Positions 56,301-64,000 of a DNA stretch of 64,000 nucleotides are shown one piece after another; position 1 is the first letter of the stretch; every line of letters starts with the position of its first letter. The translations under genes were made by a program, and so were the position numbers. The DNA is taken from NCBI GenBank assembly GCA_000156115.1, contig DS995276.1, positions 2,427,719-2,491,718 on the forward strand, read 5' to 3'. This DNA is from Rhodobacteraceae bacterium HTCC2083. Lineage in GTDB: Bacteria; Pseudomonadota; Alphaproteobacteria; Rhodobacterales; Rhodobacteraceae. The notes under the pieces were generated by a model. It did no database searches. It was not told where the DNA came from and saw only the letters and a list, made by a program, of their open reading frames with translations.

Positions 56301-56427
56301 TCATGATGCAAAATGTGGACGCCTCTGGCTTGGCATTCGCGCCCGCTTTGAAACATCCCGCTTTTTCCCAAGCTTCATAGAGGCGGGTCTCTGCGCTCTG
56401 CGCGTCGAAATTCTTTTCCATGGCCAT
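53362..56427 (-). CDS. valS: Valyl-tRNA synthetase
   Basis: A 1021-residue class I synthetase. The HIGH signature is in NVTGVLHIGHAFNNT, the KMSKS loop in GKKMSKSTGNVVDP, and the editing domain (about residues 180-420) contains ATTRPETMLGDGAV. The C-terminal ~80 residues form the coiled coil binding tRNA (EKARLEKTLGKLAKELGGLR). Length is slightly above the ~950 of E. coli but within the alphaproteobacterial range. Two ATGs (56427 and 56421) are possible starts. Confidence 0.97.
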   Translation of the reverse strand: MAMEKNFDAQSAETRLYEAWEKAGCFKAGANAKPEASTFCIMIPPPNVTGVLHIGHAFNNTLQDIMIRWKRMQGFDTLWQPGTDHAGIATQMVVERKLAETQQPTRVEMGRDAFLEKVWEWKGESGGTIINQLKRLGASCDWDREAFTMSGAPNAPADVAGGNFHDAVIKVFVEMYNKGLIYRGKRLVNWDPHFETAISDLEVENIEVAGHMWHFKYPLAGGATYTYVEKDEDGNVTLEEERDYISIATTRPETMLGDGAVAVHPSDERYAPIVGMLCEIPVGPKKLRRLIPIITDEYPDKDFGSGAVKITGAHDFNDYQVAKRGGIPMYNLMDTKAAMRADGKPYAEEAAIAQAIANGEQEFDEAMIAAMNLVPDEYRGMDRFEARKKVIADISAEGLAVMVDHVATDEDGNETVTQVPYVEAKPIMQPFGDRSKVVIEPMLTDQWFVETSKIVEPALEAVRSGATKIMPESDKKVYFHWLENIEPWCISRQLWWGHQVPVWYGPSVVDLDRKPLTSKTKERSDWAYDFEKPVSFCAANFDEATKLADAYYSAFDAKEGATYEYSEEVDAKAAWQPDGHKMPLWRDPDVLDTWFSSGLWPIGTLGWPEQTDELSKYFPTSTLITGQDILFFWVARMMMMQLAVVDEVPFDTVYLHGLVRDAKGKKMSKSTGNVVDPLEIIDEFGADALRFTNASMASLGGVLKLDTKRIEGYRNFVTKLWNAATYGDFKGTFNIAHFDAIPTTTLPLNKWIKGEIAKTRETVDDALEAYRFNDAANALYAFTWNTFCSQYLEFTKPVLDEGTADEAAETKATYAWALDQILIMLHPIMPFVTEEIWGQKARPSMIVHAPWPSYTAADLIDPQADADLSWTVAMIEAIRSARAQMNVPAGAFIPLVVKDMDAAAQAAWDQNEALIMRFARIESIAHVDDLPKGTVALAASGGTFGLPLEGVIDVAAEKARLEKTLGKLAKELGGLRGRLNNPKFAESAPAEVLEETKKNLSLREAEEAKLKDAFARLAEIG

Positions 56428-56566
56428 CGGCTCGGCGTCCTCAAATACATCTGTGTGTTAGCGCTCTGATAACCAAAGCGCGCGCAAAGGAAAAGGCAAT
56501 CTGGACATCTGGCACTCGAGGCTTAGGGTTATGTTCCAAAGTGATCGTATGTGCACGGAGCAGACA

Positions 56567-58879
56567 ATGGAAAAATTTGGGAAAAGCCAGCCGATAAAAC
56601 GCACGGAAGACATCCGGTTTTTGACGGGCGAAGGGCGGTATGTCGATGATATCACGCCACAAAACGCGTTATTTGGAGCGGTCTACCGCGCCCCTGTCGC
56701 ACATGCTGACATTACTGCGCTGAACGTTGATGACGCGCGCGAGGCTGATGGCGTACACATGGTGCTCACCGCCAATGACCTTCAAGATATGGGCGTCATC
56801 CTTCCCATGGCCGCCAGCCTTTTGAAAAAGCGCGATGGCAGTCATGGGGATCGCACTGTGAGACCATTGTTAGCACAGGGACATGTGCGCTTCGTCGGCG
56901 AGCCCGTCGCGATGGTCTTTGCAGAGACCCTACAACAAGCGAAAGACGCGGTTGAGCTGATCGAGTTCGATTATGACGAGCTGCCCGTGCATATGGACCT
57001 CGCAGCTGGTGGCGCACCTGTGCACGACATCGCCCCAAACAATATCGCGTTCGATTGGGCGCTGGGCCACGAGGATGCGTTTGAAGCGGCCTTCAAAGGT
57101 GCCGCGCATCAGATTGATGTGGAGATTGAAGACAACCGGATCATCGTCAATTCGATGGAGCCGCGTGGCTGCTACGCGGAGGTGACTGAGGGCCGCGTGC
57201 ATGTGGCGCTGAACGGGCAGGGGGTTTGGGCACCGAAAGACCAGCTCGCCAAGCATCTCGGGATGGATGTGGACGATATCCGTGTGACCAATCCCGATAC
57301 GGGCGGCGGGTTTGGGATGAAAGCGATGATGTATCCCGAATACGCCATTTGCGCCGCCGCTGCGCGCACTTTGGGGCGGCCCGTGCGCTGGATGTCGGAA
57401 CGCACGGAAGCCATGCTCAGCGACAATGCGGGGCGCGATCTCACCAGCCGTGTGCAAATGGGCTTTGATGCGGATCACAAGCTGGTCGCGTACAAAGTCC
57501 ACTCCACCGCCAACATGGGCGCATATAATTCACAGTTTGCGCAGCCCATTCAGACAGAGCTGTTCTCCAAAGTCCTCACGGGGTGTTATGACGTGCAAGC
57601 GGTGTTCCTACATGTGGAGGGCGTTTACACAAACACCACCCAAGTGGACGCATATCGCGGCGCGGGCCGTCCCGAAGCTATCTACGTGCTGGAACGCGCA
57701 ATGGATTACGCCGCACGTGCGATCGGCGCGGATCCGTGGGAGCTGCGTCGCCGTAACTTCATCGCCCCGGATGCGTTCCCTTATGCGACGGCAGGACAAG
57801 TCACCTATGACGTCGGCGATTTCGGCCGTGTTTTGGGCGTTGCGCAAAATAAATGCGACCTGACCGGCTTTGCAGATCGGCGCAACAAGAGCCAATCCGC
57901 AGGTAAATTGCGTGGCATGGGGCTTTGTTACTATATCGAAAGCATTCTGGGCGATCCTTCGGAAACATCAAAAGTGGTGTTCTTCGAGGAAGGGAATCGT
58001 GTGCGCATTTATGTCGGCACCCAAAGCAACGGGCAGGGCCATGAAACGGTCTACGCGCAGTTCTTGTCGGATCAAACGGGTATCGCAGCGGATAAGATTG
58101 ACGTCATTCAAGGCGACAGTGACCTTATCGCCACGGGGGGCGGTACGGGTGGATCACGCTCCGTCACGGTGCAAAACACCGCAACCCTTGCGACGGTTGA
58201 AAAGATGATCGCCCAATTTACGCCATTCTTAGCGGATAAGATGGGCGTGAGCGAGGAGAGCATCATGTTTGATGATGAGGCCTTCAGAGCAGATGGCTCT
58301 AACGAAAGCTACACAATGATAGAGGTTGCAGAATTGGCGCGTACGGACGGGCGCGAGGATCTGTTGAACATCGAGGCCCGCATCACGCTTGACGCGCGAT
58401 CTTTCCCAAATGGTGCGCATATTGCTGAGGTGGAGATCGATCCAGAAACCGGCGTCACGCAAGTGGATCGCTATACCGTCGTCGATGATTTTGGAAATCT
58501 TATCAACCCAATGCTGGTCGCGGGTCAAGTCCATGGCGGGGTTATCCAAGGCCTCGGCCAAGCGCTGACAGAACGGGTTGTCTATGACGACGAGGGCCAG
58601 CTTCTCACGGCAAGTTTTATGGATTACGCAATGCCGCGCGCAGATGATAGCCCGATGATTTCTTTCTCTACAGAAGCGGTGCCAACCGCCACAAATCCGA
58701 TGGGTATGAAGGGCTGCGGTGAGGCGGGAACAGTCGGCGCTTTGGCGGCGATCGCCAACGCGGTTCAAGACGCGGTTGCACCACTCGGTATCGAAAAAGT
58801 TGATATGCCCTTTACCCCACATCGCATGTGGCAGATGATTTCAAAGGCAAACAGGGCGGGCTCTTTTGCGGCTGAGTAA
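56567..58879 (+). CDS. CoxL-type molybdenum hydroxylase large subunit (form II), without its partners
   Basis: A 770-residue member of the xanthine dehydrogenase/CO-dehydrogenase large-subunit family from ATG 56567 (GGAG 8 nt upstream). The molybdopterin-binding regions are GGGFGMKAMMYPE, TQSNGQGHETVYAQ, GTGGSRSVTVQ and KGCGEAGTVGAL with the catalytic Glu. The active-site loop reads AYRGAGRPE, the form II type, not the AYRCSFR of true CO dehydrogenase, so an aldehyde, purine or heteroaromatic substrate is likely. The iron-sulfur (CoxS) and FAD (CoxM) subunits are absent from both flanks. Confidence 0.92.
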   Translation: MEKFGKSQPIKRTEDIRFLTGEGRYVDDITPQNALFGAVYRAPVAHADITALNVDDAREADGVHMVLTANDLQDMGVILPMAASLLKKRDGSHGDRTVRPLLAQGHVRFVGEPVAMVFAETLQQAKDAVELIEFDYDELPVHMDLAAGGAPVHDIAPNNIAFDWALGHEDAFEAAFKGAAHQIDVEIEDNRIIVNSMEPRGCYAEVTEGRVHVALNGQGVWAPKDQLAKHLGMDVDDIRVTNPDTGGGFGMKAMMYPEYAICAAAARTLGRPVRWMSERTEAMLSDNAGRDLTSRVQMGFDADHKLVAYKVHSTANMGAYNSQFAQPIQTELFSKVLTGCYDVQAVFLHVEGVYTNTTQVDAYRGAGRPEAIYVLERAMDYAARAIGADPWELRRRNFIAPDAFPYATAGQVTYDVGDFGRVLGVAQNKCDLTGFADRRNKSQSAGKLRGMGLCYYIESILGDPSETSKVVFFEEGNRVRIYVGTQSNGQGHETVYAQFLSDQTGIAADKIDVIQGDSDLIATGGGTGGSRSVTVQNTATLATVEKMIAQFTPFLADKMGVSEESIMFDDEAFRADGSNESYTMIEVAELARTDGREDLLNIEARITLDARSFPNGAHIAEVEIDPETGVTQVDRYTVVDDFGNLINPMLVAGQVHGGVIQGLGQALTERVVYDDEGQLLTASFMDYAMPRADDSPMISFSTEAVPTATNPMGMKGCGEAGTVGALAAIANAVQDAVAPLGIEKVDMPFTPHRMWQMISKANRAGSFAAE

Positions 58880-59963
58880 ACGCATATCACTCTGGCTCAG
58901 TGGTGCTTTGCGCCGTCGCCGTCAAAGCCCGCGCACCGCAGCGCGCGCGGCCCAAACCCATGTGGTGATCCTTGATGGCACCATGTCTTCTTTGGATGAC
59001 GGGTACGAAACCAACGCAGGGCGCACCTATAAGCTGCTCTGCGAATCCGACCCTGAAATGTCACTTTATTATGAAGCGTGCGTGCAATGGCGCGGGTTGC
59101 GCTCTGCGCCGGATGTGATGATGGGGCGCGGAATCAATCGCCAAATTCGCCGCGCTTACGGATTTCTCGCCTCGCGTTATCGCCCAGGAGATCGCATTTT
59201 TCTACTTGGTTACTCGCGTGGGGCCTTTGCTGTGCGCTCACTTGCTGGGGTGATTGATCGGGTAGGTTTGCTCACTGCTGCGCATTCAGAAGAAAGACAT
59301 ATACGCACAATTTATCGCATCTACGAAAGTGGTGAAGGACGCGCCGACCACGAACATTTTGTGGCAGAGCATTGCCATAAAAGCGCCCCCATCGAAATGG
59401 TGGGTGTTTGGGATACGGTCAAAGCGCTGGGCAATGGTCTGCCTGTGTTCTGGCGGTGGAGTGCGCCTAAACACGCGTTTCACAACCACGATCTGGGTCG
59501 CTCCATCCGGCACGGTTTTCACGCACTCGCGCGCGATGAAACACGCAACAGTTACACCCCTGTTCTGTGGACTTGCCCCGAAGATTGGCAAGGCCGCATC
59601 GAACAAGTCTGGTTTCCGGGGACCCACGGCGATGTGGGCGGCCAGCTTGGCGGTTTTGAAGCGGCACGCCCGCTCGCCAATATTCCGCTGGTCTGGATGT
59701 TGGAGCGAATGGAAAGCTGCGGTTTGGTTTTTCCTGAGGACTGGCGCGCGCGGTTCACGCAAAATCCAAGGGCGGCGTCGGTCTGCACATGGCGCGGGTT
59801 TGGCAAGCTGTTCTTATTGCGCAAACGCCGCCGTATCGACACTGACATTTGTGAACGCATACATCATTCCGTTTACGCACGTGAACAGCGCGATCCGCCA
59901 ACGCTAAACGGTGGCCTAACCGTGCGTCTCAAACGACGCTGGCGTGGCGTTAGCAGCGTTTAA
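58866..59963 (+). CDS. DUF2235-domain protein (T6SS phospholipase-like alpha/beta hydrolase)
   Basis: A 365-residue protein starting at TTG 58866, overlapping the CoxL gene by 14 bp. The DUF2235 signature is VVILDGTMSSLDDGYETNAG with, further on, GDRIFLLGYSRGAFAVRSLA (nucleophile Ser in GYSRG) and WFPGTHGDVGGQ. Members include Tle-type lipases of type VI secretion, but many are housekeeping hydrolases of unknown role; no T6SS gene is nearby. Overlap with the oxidoreductase suggests joint expression. There is no signal peptide. Confidence 0.85.
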   Translation: MRLSKRISLWLSGALRRRRQSPRTAARAAQTHVVILDGTMSSLDDGYETNAGRTYKLLCESDPEMSLYYEACVQWRGLRSAPDVMMGRGINRQIRRAYGFLASRYRPGDRIFLLGYSRGAFAVRSLAGVIDRVGLLTAAHSEERHIRTIYRIYESGEGRADHEHFVAEHCHKSAPIEMVGVWDTVKALGNGLPVFWRWSAPKHAFHNHDLGRSIRHGFHALARDETRNSYTPVLWTCPEDWQGRIEQVWFPGTHGDVGGQLGGFEAARPLANIPLVWMLERMESCGLVFPEDWRARFTQNPRAASVCTWRGFGKLFLLRKRRRIDTDICERIHHSVYAREQRDPPTLNGGLTVRLKRRWRGVSSV

Positions 59964-60449
59964 TCAAGCGCTGTTTGGCTTTATGATGATGCAAGTCGTT
60001 GTTCCTAAAGCGTAAAGTTTGTCATCAGAAACCCCGCGAATTTCGCCATGGGCAATCCCGGTCGAGCGGCCTGTGTGATCGGTGACGCCAATTGCATCAA
60101 CCTCTGTCCCCAAAGGAATGGGGCGCAGGATATTCACTTTATACTCCAAGGTCGTATAGGCGCTGCCCTTCGGAATTTTCGTCATCACAGCGCAAGCCAT
60201 GGCACTGTCCAAAAGTGTGCCGTACCAGCCGCCATGGACTGTCCCCATGGGATTGCAATGATTAAACAGTGGTGTGCCACGAAACACGATGCGCCCGTCT
60301 CCGACAGTATTGAGTCTATAATTCAGAACTTTACCGATGGGTGGCGCAGGATGCTTGCCGTCCAAAATACCTTGCATAAACGCCACGCCAGTGATGTCGA
60401 GCACCTCAGCGAGGGACATCAGATCGTCAAGACTTTGGGCGTAATACAT
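59964..60449 (-). CDS. PaaI-type hotdog-fold thioesterase
   Basis: A 161-residue hotdog thioesterase from ATG 60449 (GGAG upstream). The core motif NPMGTVHGGWYGTLLDSAMA supplies the helix and catalytic Asp region, followed by YTTLEYKVNILRPIPLGTEV. It hydrolyses acyl-CoA, often aromatic acyl-CoA. Its stop directly abuts the DUF2235 stop in convergent orientation. Confidence 0.9.
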   Translation of the reverse strand: MYYAQSLDDLMSLAEVLDITGVAFMQGILDGKHPAPPIGKVLNYRLNTVGDGRIVFRGTPLFNHCNPMGTVHGGWYGTLLDSAMACAVMTKIPKGSAYTTLEYKVNILRPIPLGTEVDAIGVTDHTGRSTGIAHGEIRGVSDDKLYALGTTTCIIIKPNSA

Positions 60450-60508
60450 GGGCGCAGCTCCTATTTTTGTCCAAGCTAGAAGGCGTGAGCCCGCGCCGCA
60501 ATCGTCAA

Positions 60509-61375
60509 TTACGCAACGTTTTGCAGATCCATCTTTGGCGTGACCCCCAGCGCGTGACATACATCACGGGTCAACTCTGGACGGTTCAGCGTATAAAAAT
60601 GTAACGCATCAACGCCGCCCCCCATCAGATCTGAACACAACTCCGTGCAAATCGCGGTCGCGAGCAGATCGCTGCGACCATCGCGCTCAGCTGTCTTAAA
60701 AGCGTCATTCAGCCACTGCGGGATCTCTGTGCCACATCGTTTCGCGAAATTGCGCGTGCCTTTCCAATTCTCGATTGGCAGAATGCCGGGCAGAATAGGT
60801 GCTGTGATCCCCGCCTTAACACAGGCATCGCGGAAGCGGAAAAATGTGTCTGCTTCAAAGAAAAATTGAGTGATCGCTTCGCTTGCGCCCGCGTCCAGCT
60901 TGGCCTTGAGCCAATCAATATCCGCCTGCGTACTCTCCGCTTCAGGATGGCGGTCTGGATAGGCCCCGACGCGGATCTTGAAATCGCCGGTTGCGCTCAG
61001 CGCTTCGATTAGCTCGACAGAATTGGCAAACCCACCCTCAACAGGTGTGAACCTGTCCTGCCCCTTTGGCGCGTCGCCACGCAAGGCTAAGATTTCACGC
61101 ACGCCTGCTTTGGCGAACTCTTTAGCAATTCCAAGGGTTTCTTCGCGTGTAGCGTTTACACAGGTCAAGTGTGCAGCCACGTTCAGGCCGCTGGATTTAT
61201 GCAAGGTCGCGACCGCGTCACGGGTCAGATCACGCGTTGTTCCACCCGCGCCGTATGTAACGGAGACAAAGGTCGGATCAAGCGGGGATAAAACCTGCAC
61301 CGTGTCCCAAAGCCGGAACGACGCCTCTAACGATTGCGGTGGAAAAAACTCGAATGAAACCTGAGGTGCATTCAT
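60509..61375 (-). CDS. metF: Methylenetetrahydrofolate reductase
   Basis: A 288-residue MetF from ATG 61375, making 5-methyl-THF for methionine synthesis. Features are VSFEFFPPQSLEASFRLWDT, VTYGAGGTTRDLTRD, LALRGDAPKGQDRF and the folate/FAD loop ITQFFFEADTFFRFRD. The divergent LysR gene at 61472 resembles MetR, the known activator of metF, and the 96-bp gap is the expected control region. No perfect TGAA-N5-TTCA site was seen. Confidence 0.95.
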   Translation of the reverse strand: MNAPQVSFEFFPPQSLEASFRLWDTVQVLSPLDPTFVSVTYGAGGTTRDLTRDAVATLHKSSGLNVAAHLTCVNATREETLGIAKEFAKAGVREILALRGDAPKGQDRFTPVEGGFANSVELIEALSATGDFKIRVGAYPDRHPEAESTQADIDWLKAKLDAGASEAITQFFFEADTFFRFRDACVKAGITAPILPGILPIENWKGTRNFAKRCGTEIPQWLNDAFKTAERDGRSDLLATAICTELCSDLMGGGVDALHFYTLNRPELTRDVCHALGVTPKMDLQNVA

Positions 61376-61471
61376 GATAACCGGATCCTTTATGATTTTC
61401 AGTCTTGTTGCATGAAGACGATTGTGAGACAAATTCATATTACTCAAGACTTTCATGAGGTGCGCTCAGGT

Positions 61472-62377
61472 ATGCATATCGAATTCAGACATCTTCGAAC
61501 GATCAAAGCGATTCACGAGAATGGCGGACTGGCCAAGGCTGCGGATCAATTGCACATCACGCAAAGTGCGCTCAGCCATCAGATCAAGGGCTTGGAAGAT
61601 CAGGCAGGTGTCGAACTTTTCGTGCGACGTTCCAAGCCGATGAAGCTTTCTGCAGCGGGTTTTCGCTTGTTGCGTCTGGCCGAAAAAATCCTACCAGAGA
61701 TTGATGCGATGCAGGCCGAATTCAGCGGTTTGCGCGATGGCAAATCGGGCCGTTTGCACATCGCCATTGAATGTCACGCCTGTTTTGAATGGCTTTTTCC
61801 AGTGCTCGAAGCGTTCCGCAGACTCTGGCCTGATGTGGATGTGGATATCAAACCCGGGCTTGCTTTTGACGCGCTACCCGCCTTGCAAAAGGAAGAGGTG
61901 GATCTGGTCGTCAGTTCCGACCCTGAGGAATTAAAGGGTGTCGAATTCAGCAATCTCTTTGATTATGCGCCTGTTTTTGTGTCTTCTTCCCAGCACCCCT
62001 TGGCGCAAAAAACCTATATCGAAGCGGCGGATTTTAGGGGGCAAACCCTAATCACATACCCCGTTGATCGCGCGCGCCTTGATGTTTTTAGCCAGCTTTT
62101 GACGCCCGCCAAAGTCGAACCCGCCGCTATTCGGCAAGTGGAATTGACGGCCGTTATTCTTCTGCTCGTCGCCTCCAATCGCGGCATCTCGGTGCTGCCT
62201 GATTGGGTCGTGCGCGAGGTGAAATATTCCTCTGACTACGTGACACGCCCGCTTAGTGAAGCGGGCCTCACCCGCCAACTTTTCGCGGCCACACGCGATG
62301 AGGATATCACCAAACCCTACATGTTGGACCTGATCCGTTTGGCTAAAGAAGAGGCCGCGAAATTGCAAAGTGCTTAA
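61472..62377 (+). CDS. metR: LysR-family regulator, MetR-like
   Basis: A 301-residue LysR protein from ATG 61472 (TGAGGTG and TCAGGT upstream). The helix-turn-helix is KAADQLHITQSALSHQIKGL. The segments HIAIECHACFEWLFPVLEAF, YPVDRARLDVFSQLLTP and LVASNRGISVLPDW match MetR, whose coactivator is homocysteine. Divergence from metF supports control of methionine synthesis genes. Related autoregulation is expected. Confidence 0.9.
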   Translation: MHIEFRHLRTIKAIHENGGLAKAADQLHITQSALSHQIKGLEDQAGVELFVRRSKPMKLSAAGFRLLRLAEKILPEIDAMQAEFSGLRDGKSGRLHIAIECHACFEWLFPVLEAFRRLWPDVDVDIKPGLAFDALPALQKEEVDLVVSSDPEELKGVEFSNLFDYAPVFVSSSQHPLAQKTYIEAADFRGQTLITYPVDRARLDVFSQLLTPAKVEPAAIRQVELTAVILLLVASNRGISVLPDWVVREVKYSSDYVTRPLSEAGLTRQLFAATRDEDITKPYMLDLIRLAKEEAAKLQSA

Positions 62378-62449
62378 GCGCTTGGCAAATGGCGCGTGCC
62401 TGCCTATACCGCGCGCCTGTACACCTCACATTTCAAGGACGATCCCGCC

Positions 62450-63235
62450 ATGCAAGGCAGCGCAAATCTAAACGTGATGATCAAAGCGGCGCGCAGGGCC
62501 GGACGCAACTTGGCCAAGGACTTTCGCGAAGTCGAAAATCTGCAAGTTTCGCGTAAAGGCGCAGGCGATTTCGTCAGTAAAGCGGATCTGTCTGCGGAAA
62601 AGATCATCAAAGAAGATTTGATGGACGCGCGGCCCACCTACGGTTGGCTCGCCGAAGAGGGTGGCGCAGATGAAGGGGCAGACCCGACACGTCGCTGGAT
62701 CGTTGATCCTTTGGATGGCACCACGAATTTTCTACACGGCCTGCCGCATTGGGCCGTCTCTATTGCGCTCGAGCACAAAGGGCAGATCGTTGCGGGTGTT
62801 ATATATGACCCCACTAAAGACGAGATGTTCGTCGCCGAAAAAGGCGCGGGCGCTTGGATGAACGATCAACGCCTGCGTGTGTCTTCGCGCCATTCGATGA
62901 TCGAGAGCTTGTTTGCGACGGGCATTCCATTCGGTGGCCGCGCGGATTTACCCGAGACGATCAAAGATGTAGCCAAGATTGCACCCTCCGTTGCAGGTAT
63001 TCGCCGCTTTGGTGCGGCTGCGCTTGACCTCGCCTATGTGGCTGCGGGCCGCTATGAGGGGTTTTGGGAGCGCCGTTTGAATTCTTGGGATATGGCTGCG
63101 GGTCTTGTGATTGTGCGCGAAGCGGGTGGATTTATTGAGCCCTTGAACCCGAAAGGGGACATATTCGCAGACGGTGAAGTGATCTGTGCGAATGAAGCGA
63201 TCTTCTCTACGTTTGCGAAAGTGATCCGCTCTTAA
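62450..63235 (+). CDS. suhB: Inositol monophosphatase family protein
   Basis: A 261-residue Mg2+-dependent phosphatase from ATG 62450 (CAAGGA upstream). Metal ligands are in LAEEGGAD and DPLDGTTNFLHG, with the second set in SWDMAAGLVIVREAGG. Many alphaproteobacterial members hydrolyse myo-inositol-1-phosphate and may also take part in rRNA processing like E. coli SuhB; which applies here is not decided. Confidence 0.93.
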   Translation: MQGSANLNVMIKAARRAGRNLAKDFREVENLQVSRKGAGDFVSKADLSAEKIIKEDLMDARPTYGWLAEEGGADEGADPTRRWIVDPLDGTTNFLHGLPHWAVSIALEHKGQIVAGVIYDPTKDEMFVAEKGAGAWMNDQRLRVSSRHSMIESLFATGIPFGGRADLPETIKDVAKIAPSVAGIRRFGAAALDLAYVAAGRYEGFWERRLNSWDMAAGLVIVREAGGFIEPLNPKGDIFADGEVICANEAIFSTFAKVIRS

Positions 63236-63427
63236 GGCTTCGAATTGCTTGCGCAATCCGACGTAGGCGAAGGGCTAGACCCTCGCGTTGCCACTTTAGT
63301 ACGCAGGACCAGCCCCTCGTGCTCCCCGAGGTATTTTTGGACCATAGAAGCGGGATGGCGCAAAATGACATGGCGTTTGTCGATTTCGTTGCGGTGCAGG
63401 TGTGCATTTTGAGGGAAGATAAAGTCT

Positions 63428-64000
63428 ATGCGGATGTTGATTTCCTTTGCAGCTTTGTTTCTGTCAGTCGCTTTGTTGCAGCTGTCATCGGGCGGTGTTG
63501 GGCCGCTTGATGCTTTGTCTGGCATTGCGCTAGGATTTAGTACGACGCAGATCGGCCTGTTAGGATCGGCCCATTTCGTTGGGTTTTTCATTGGTTGTTG
63601 GTGGGCCCCGCGTCTCATGGGGAGTGTCGGGCATAGTCGTGCGTTTGCGGCGTTCACCGCTTCAGGCGCGATTGGGCTTTTGGCCCATATGTTGATCATT
63701 GATCCCTACGTTTGGGCGTTGATGCGGATCGCATCCGGCTTGTGTGTGGCGGGGTGCTATACGGTGATCGAGGCGTGGTTGCAGGCCAAAGTGAACAATG
63801 AGACGCGCGGGCGTACGATGGGCGTGTACCGGATTGCCGATATGGGTGCGTCCTTGGTGGCGCAATTGATGATCGGCGTGCTCGAACCTGCGTCCTATGT
63901 GTCCTACAACTTGCTCGCGCTGTTGTGTTGCGCCGCACTTTTGCCGATGACTTTGACCAAAGTGAGCCAGCCCAAAACACCAAGCGCGCCACGTCTGCGG
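63428..64000 (+). CDS. MFS transporter (3' end beyond the window)
   Basis: From ATG 63428 (GAGGGAAGAT upstream) 191 codons are visible before the right edge. Transmembrane segments alternate from residue 4 (ISFAALFLSVALLQLSSGG), with FFIGCWWAPRLMG at the TM2-TM3 loop and IASGLCVAGCYTVIEAWLQA as TM4-5, then NETRGRTMGVYRI. The length and the IEAWL motif suggest a 12-TM exporter of the sugar-phosphate/drug type. Substrate unknown. The 190 bp before it contain no gene. Confidence 0.88.
   Translation, partial: MRMLISFAALFLSVALLQLSSGGVGPLDALSGIALGFSTTQIGLLGSAHFVGFFIGCWWAPRLMGSVGHSRAFAAFTASGAIGLLAHMLIIDPYVWALMRIASGLCVAGCYTVIEAWLQAKVNNETRGRTMGVYRIADMGASLVAQLMIGVLEPASYVSYNLLALLCCAALLPMTLTKVSQPKTPSAPRLR

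Noticed and set aside
61376-61471. Perfect MetR box between metF and metR
   Set aside because: TGAA and TTCA elements occur, but none with the required 5-bp spacing.

Overview
The window looks like chromosomal DNA of a marine alphaproteobacterium of the Rhodobacteraceae (Roseobacter group). This rests on gene content: a pcm-tolC pair followed by a PopZ-like acidic protein, an EF-P gene beside a short Rhodobacterales-type protein, a urtABCDE-urease block, Hint-domain secreted proteins, and a quaternary-amine ABC transporter with an attached hydrolase. I cannot fix the genus. No replication origin, CRISPR array, rRNA or complete prophage was seen. One tRNA (Cys) is present.

Layout. 1-5.4 kb: a LysR regulator (cut by the window edge) divergent from a betaine/TMAO-type ABC transporter (binding protein, ATPase, permease with a long N-terminal extension) and an overlapping alpha/beta hydrolase. 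5.4-6.7 kb: a tiny XRE regulator and a truncated IS5-family end abutting the urease operon. 6.7-11.8 kb: ureDABCEFG on the minus strand. 12.1-18.0 kb: divergent urtABCDE, so import and hydrolysis of urea sit back to back.

18-38.7 kb is accessory and visibly decayed. It holds a Hint-domain gene with an exact 575-bp partial copy beside it, an IS3-family element that truncated a sugar isomerase gene, and a LacI-controlled sugar ABC transporter and catabolic operon whose gluconokinase carries an in-frame stop. It continues with a frameshifted IS1182-type element, another IS3 end, and an operon of a kinase-fold/YkgJ fusion protein plus a large Ca-repeat/FG-GAP/Hint protein. It ends with a 3'-truncated AAA_13 zinc-hook ATPase and a gene-free stretch running up to the 3' end of tRNA-Cys.

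38.9-64 kb is mostly core: pcm, tolC, popZ-like, cobQ, efp, ygfZ-like, an MsbA-type ABC exporter, a dual-specificity phosphatase, two aminotransferases, a crotonase, valS, an orphan CoxL-type molybdenum hydroxylase subunit coupled to a DUF2235 protein, a PaaI thioesterase, metF with a divergent MetR-like regulator, an inositol monophosphatase, and an MFS transporter cut by the window edge.

The most interesting item is the translationally overlapping pair at 32.6-36.8 kb: a protein joining an APH-like kinase fold (catalytic residues kept) to a YkgJ-type cysteine cluster, followed by a 920-residue RTX/FG-GAP/Hint protein whose last residues derive from an IS end. Its function is unknown; a dedicated modification or maturation system for the large protein is my inference. 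Many listed starts were moved inward from the longest reading frame to a codon with a ribosome binding site, as each entry explains.
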